Shown: positions 61,169-64,000 of the stretch, in pieces
Position numbering within the stretch: the first letter of the stretch is position 1
Layout: every line of letters starts with the position of its first letter
Origin: Hymenobacter sedentarius
Lineage (GTDB): Bacteria; Bacteroidota; Bacteroidia; Cytophagales; Hymenobacteraceae
NCBI RefSeq assembly: GCF_001507645.1
Contig: NZ_CP013909.1
Coordinates: 3,224,001 to 3,288,000, forward strand
Length of the DNA stretch: 64,000 nt
Reading direction: 5' to 3'
Notes under the pieces: generated by a model
The model's database searches: none
What the model was told of the DNA's origin: nothing
What the model saw: only the letters and a program-made list of their open reading frames with translations
Made by a program: the position numbers and the translations under genes

Positions 61169-61262
61169 GGAAACTGGGAAAGGCGGTTAGCGGGAAAGAA
61201 CCGGACTAGCGGCGGAATGTTGTTGGGCTGCGTTGAGCCAGCTCAACCTACTCCCGACCCAG

Positions 61263-62138
61263 CTACAGCACCGTCACCCCATTTTGCTTCAGTACCTGCT
61301 GGAAAAAAAGCAGCTGGTACGGCAGCGCATTCTGCCAGTATTCCCAGGTGTGGGCGCCGGGCCGCTCGGTGTAGTCGTGCGGGGTGTGGTTGTATACGAG
61401 CCGGCGGTGCACTTCGCGGTTGATGTCAATCAGGCCGTCATCGACGCCGCAGTCGATGATGAGCGGCAGCTTGTTGCGCTGAATCAGGTCGACGAGGTTG
61501 ACCACAGAGTTGGCGGCAAAGCGCTCGGGGTTGTCGGCTTCAGAGCCGAGAACGGGCGCCCAGAGCTTGGCGCGCTGGACGGCATCGGCAGGGGAGAGCT
61601 TGCGGTTAAAGCTCATCAAATCCAGCGCGCCGCTCATGCTGCCGGCAGCGCAGTAGAGGTCGGGGTGGCGGGCCGAGAGAAACAGGGCCCCGTGCCCACC
61701 CATGGAAAGCCCGGAAATGACGCGGCCTTTGCGTTCGGCCACGGTGCGGTAGGTTTGGTCGATTTTGGGCAGAACTTCTTTGGCCAGGTAGGTTTCGAAC
61801 TGGCTGTCCGGGCTCACCGGGCTGTCGAGGTAAAAGCTGAATGTTTCGCCCTCGGGCAGCACAATAATCATGTTGTACTGGTCGGCTAGGTTGTGCACCA
61901 GCTGCTTGTCGGGTGTGCTTTTCAGCCAGTCGGCAAAGTGGCCGTAGGCGCCGTGCAGCAGGTACAGCACCGGGTAATGAGCCTTCTTGTTTTTGGCGTA
62001 GGAAGCCGGAAGCACTACCGCGGCGCGGTAAGTTTTGTGCATGACCGCGCTGGGAATGGCCAGCGTATCGATGCGAGCTGCAAAAGAGGCGGTAGATGCT
62101 GTGAGGAGGAATAGCGTAAGGAGTAGGAGGCGGAGCAT
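61263..62138 (-). CDS. secreted esterase (FrmB-like alpha/beta hydrolase)
   Basis: A 291-residue hydrolase with a signal peptide (MLRLLLLTLFLLTASTASFAA, cleavage near 21). The catalytic region has YLLHGAYGHFADW, nucleophile GLSMGGHGALFL near residue 145, and DCGVDDGLIDINREVHRRL then GAHTWEYW for the acid and His. This matches S-formylglutathione hydrolase/putative esterase proteins (PF00756). Its export suggests an extracellular ester substrate. Confidence 0.9.
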   Translation of the reverse strand: MLRLLLLTLFLLTASTASFAARIDTLAIPSAVMHKTYRAAVVLPASYAKNKKAHYPVLYLLHGAYGHFADWLKSTPDKQLVHNLADQYNMIIVLPEGETFSFYLDSPVSPDSQFETYLAKEVLPKIDQTYRTVAERKGRVISGLSMGGHGALFLSARHPDLYCAAGSMSGALDLMSFNRKLSPADAVQRAKLWAPVLGSEADNPERFAANSVVNLVDLIQRNKLPLIIDCGVDDGLIDINREVHRRLVYNHTPHDYTERPGAHTWEYWQNALPYQLLFFQQVLKQNGVTVL

Positions 62139-62376
62139 GAGGACGGAATTGTGTGGAATGGGAGTGAGCGATATAAAAACGTCATGCTGTGAGCGTCTTG
62201 CTTACAGCAATAAACCAATCCTCTGTCATGCAGAGCGCAGCGAAGCATCTTATCGAGTTAGAACGAATCGTTGTGGCGTGATAAGATGCTTCGCTACGCT
62301 CTGCATGACAGACGGCGCGGGCAAGATGAGTCGCTGCAATCTGCTAGACGGATTACCGGAAATGTGCCGACGGGCG
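62139..62376. other. intergenic region with dispersed hairpin copy 7
   Basis: About 240 bp. No gene is supported. A full hairpin of the dispersed family occupies 62223-62311 and a solitary half-element lies just upstream (62178-62222, CGTCATGCTGTGAGCG). Confidence 0.6.
62223..62311. repeat. dispersed inverted repeat, GTCATGCAGAGCG family, copy 7
   Basis: Arms 62223-62254 and 62280-62311 (32 bp, one mismatch) read CTGTCATGCAGAGCGCAGCG then AAGCATCTTATC. The loop GAACGAATCGTTGTGGCGTG matches copies 5 and 6, and the sequence after the right arm, GACGGCGCGGGCAAGATGA, matches that after the inner element of copy 6. Confidence 0.9.
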
Positions 62377-63783
62377 TTACCGCATAAACACCGGCCGAAT
62401 CAGATTTTCGAACGTGAAAATCTCGTCCCATTTCTCCTGGGTGAGCAGCCCGCGTTCGGTCACAGCAATGTCGTGCACGGACTTGCCGGTGAGGAGGGCT
62501 TCCTTGGCGATTTCGGCTGAGGCCTCGTAGCCAATGACGGGGTTGAGCTGGGTGACGATGCCAATGCTATTGCGCACGAGGCTTTCGGCGTGGGCCTTGT
62601 TGGCGGTGATGCCCACCACGCACTTGTCGCGCAGGGTGCGGCAGGCGTTGGTCATGTAGCTGATGCTGGTGAACAGGGCGAAGGAAATCACCGGCTCCAT
62701 CACGTTGAGCTGGAGCTGGCCGGCTTCGGCGGCCATGGTCACGGTGAGGTCGGCCCCGATGACGTAGAAGGCGGTCTGGTTCACCACTTCGGGCACCACG
62801 GGGTTCACCTTGCCGGGCATGATGCTGGAGCCGGGCTGCAGGGGCGGCAGGTTGATTTCGTTGATGCCGCAGCGGGGGCCCGAGGAGAGCAGGCGCAGGT
62901 CGTTGCAGATTTTGGAGAGTTTCACCGCCGTGCGCTTGAGCACGCCGGAGAGCTGCACGTAGGCGCCCGTGTCATAGGTGGCCTCGATGAGGTCGCCAGC
63001 CAGGATGAGGTTGAGGCCGGTGATGCGGCGCAGGTACTCGGTCACGAGCTCGGGGTAGCCGGCAGGGGCATTTACGCGGGTGCCGATGGCGGTGGCGCCC
63101 ATGTTGATTTCATCGATGAGGCGGCGCGAGTCGTCGATGCGGAGCAGCTCCTCGCGCAGGTTGGTGGCGAAGGCGTGGAACTCGTCGCCCATGCTCATCG
63201 GCACGGCATCCTGGAGCTGGGTGCGGCCCATCTTGAGTACGTCCTGGAACTCCACGCCTTTCTGCGCGAAGGCATCGGCCAGCGCGCCCAGGGTTTCCCG
63301 GTAGCCCACCAGCTTGTTGTTGAGCGCAATGCGAAAGGCGGTGGGGTAGGCGTCGTTGGTGCTTTGCGAGCAGTTGACGTGGTTGTTGGGGTGGCAGTAC
63401 TGATAGGCACCCTTGGGGTGGCCCATGATTTCGAGGGCCACGTTGGCAATTACTTCGTTGGCGTTCATGTTCACTGACGTGCCCGCACCGCCCTGAATCA
63501 TGTCGGTGAGAAACTGATTGTCGAACTCGCCGGCTGCCACTCGGTCGCAGGCCGCCACAATGGCTTCGCCGATGGGGGCGGGCAGCACGCCCAGCTCGCA
63601 GTTGGCCAGGGCCGCGCCTTTTTTCACGTAGGCCAGGGCCTGCACAAACAGCCGCTCGGTGTTGATGGGAATGCCGGTAATGGAGAAGTTCTCGAGGGCG
63701 CGCAGGGTCTGGATGCCGTAGTATGCGGTGTCGGGCAGCTCGCGTTCGCCGAGGAAGTCGTGTTCAATTCGGAAGGTGGTCAT
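62377..63783 (-). CDS. aspA: aspartate ammonia-lyase
   Basis: A 468-residue fumarase/aspartase superfamily enzyme releasing ammonia from aspartate to give fumarate. The signature GSSIMPGKVNPVVPE near residue 320 and the catalytic QSTNDAYPTAFR region are present; PYYGIQTLRALENF near the N-terminus is the usual family start. ATG at 63781-63783 begins MTTFRIEHDFLGE; a longer frame is not supported. Fumarase has the same signature, but the N-terminal HDFLGERELP pattern favours aspartase. Confidence 0.93.
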   Translation of the reverse strand: MTTFRIEHDFLGERELPDTAYYGIQTLRALENFSITGIPINTERLFVQALAYVKKGAALANCELGVLPAPIGEAIVAACDRVAAGEFDNQFLTDMIQGGAGTSVNMNANEVIANVALEIMGHPKGAYQYCHPNNHVNCSQSTNDAYPTAFRIALNNKLVGYRETLGALADAFAQKGVEFQDVLKMGRTQLQDAVPMSMGDEFHAFATNLREELLRIDDSRRLIDEINMGATAIGTRVNAPAGYPELVTEYLRRITGLNLILAGDLIEATYDTGAYVQLSGVLKRTAVKLSKICNDLRLLSSGPRCGINEINLPPLQPGSSIMPGKVNPVVPEVVNQTAFYVIGADLTVTMAAEAGQLQLNVMEPVISFALFTSISYMTNACRTLRDKCVVGITANKAHAESLVRNSIGIVTQLNPVIGYEASAEIAKEALLTGKSVHDIAVTERGLLTQEKWDEIFTFENLIRPVFMR

Positions 63784-63926
63784 GGGCAGGGGCCGGTGGG
63801 ATGGAGGGGCTTGTACGAAATGAGTAAAGCGGCAGACAAACGTACAGCTCAGCTTGGCTAAGTGTGGGGTTTGCGGTGTTCCTTTACTGCATTCCCGCCC
63901 AAAAATTATCCGCGTTTTCGCTCTGC

Positions 63927-64000
63927 ATGAAACTTCGCTACCTGCCCTTGCTGGCCCTGGCCGTAGCCAGCTGTTCCCACGGTGATAAGCCAGCCGCAAC
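63927..64000 (+). CDS. lipoprotein, N-terminal fragment
   Basis: From ATG 63927 the frame reads MKLRYLPLLALAVASCSHGDKPAA and runs off the window. The pattern is a lipoprotein signal with acylated Cys16. It is divergent from aspA. The mature protein is not visible, so no function can be given. Confidence 0.65.
   Translation, partial: MKLRYLPLLALAVASCSHGDKPAA

Noticed and set aside
44200..62331. Tandem CRISPR-like repeats from the dispersed hairpins
   Set aside because: The copies are kilobases apart and inverted, without regular spacing.
1..64000. tRNA or rRNA genes and defence or biosynthetic clusters
   Set aside because: No cloverleaf, rRNA-like or modular cluster sequence was seen in the intergenic spaces; a dedicated search could still find a tRNA I missed.

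Overview
The window is a stretch of a high-GC Bacteroidota chromosome, most likely family Hymenobacteraceae and probably genus Hymenobacter. The placement rests on: the Bacteroidota sigma-factor -7 box TAnnTTTG in front of many genes with no clear Shine-Dalgarno sites; families largely restricted to this phylum (DUF4290, DUF5606, DUF2851, DUF3109, PorT and a PorE-like OmpA protein of type IX secretion); and phylum-typical gene orders (ubiE-porT, ftsK-lolA, DUF177-rpmF-plsX-fabH-efp-accB-accC, acyl-CoA reductase divergent from a ferredoxin). No rRNA, tRNA, CRISPR array, prophage or intact insertion sequence was recognised.

Layout. 1-5.5 kb: start of murA, DUF4290, UvrD helicase, DUF3109, cyclophilin, fasciclin lipoprotein. 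5.5-13 kb: waaA-rsgA pair, peroxiredoxin, aspartate kinase, fructose-bisphosphatase, DUF5606, TonB-like protein, EngB. 13-17.4 kb: PorE-like OmpA protein, ubiE overlapping porT. 17.4-25.3 kb: SDR, esterase, cytidine deaminase, saccharopine dehydrogenase-like protein, TrmN6-like methylase, RNase HI, SerC-like aminotransferase, AroQ, XerD. 25.4-34.8 kb: FtsK, LolA, DUF2851, a polytopic membrane protein, NeuD-like acyltransferase, TrhO, uridine phosphorylase. 34.8-42.8 kb: small conserved protein, acyl-CoA reductase, ferredoxin, a decayed sugar amidotransferase end, ValS, dihydrolipoamide acyltransferase, small secreted proteins. 42.8-49.8 kb: leftward fatty-acid/translation operon and PdxA. 49.9-64 kb: PepA, RsmA, lipoprotein, hydroxyacid dehydrogenase, GreA, a HIT protein carrying a nuclease-A-inhibitor domain, a lipoprotein of unknown function, a NucA-type nuclease lipoprotein, SelO, aldo/keto reductase, esterase, aspartate ammonia-lyase and the start of another lipoprotein gene.

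Most genes are housekeeping. The most interesting locus is 54.6-58.1 kb: a predicted cytoplasmic HIT hydrolase fused to a NuiA-type nuclease inhibitor lies one gene away from an exported NucA-type DNA/RNA nuclease, the enzyme family that NuiA inhibits in Anabaena. I infer a nuclease/self-protection pair in which the inhibitor is carried on a nucleotide-binding HIT domain.

Three genome-wide patterns also stand out. (1) Intergenic arrays of degenerate 7-bp words, usually in inverted arms, one arm of which lies at or close to a start codon. (2) At least six genes whose start codon lies only 4-6 nt after a perfect TAnnTTTG box, predicting leaderless mRNAs, one with a TTG start. (3) A dispersed hairpin family (GTCATnCTGAGCG...GAAGCATCT type) whose loops and flanks are conserved between copies.
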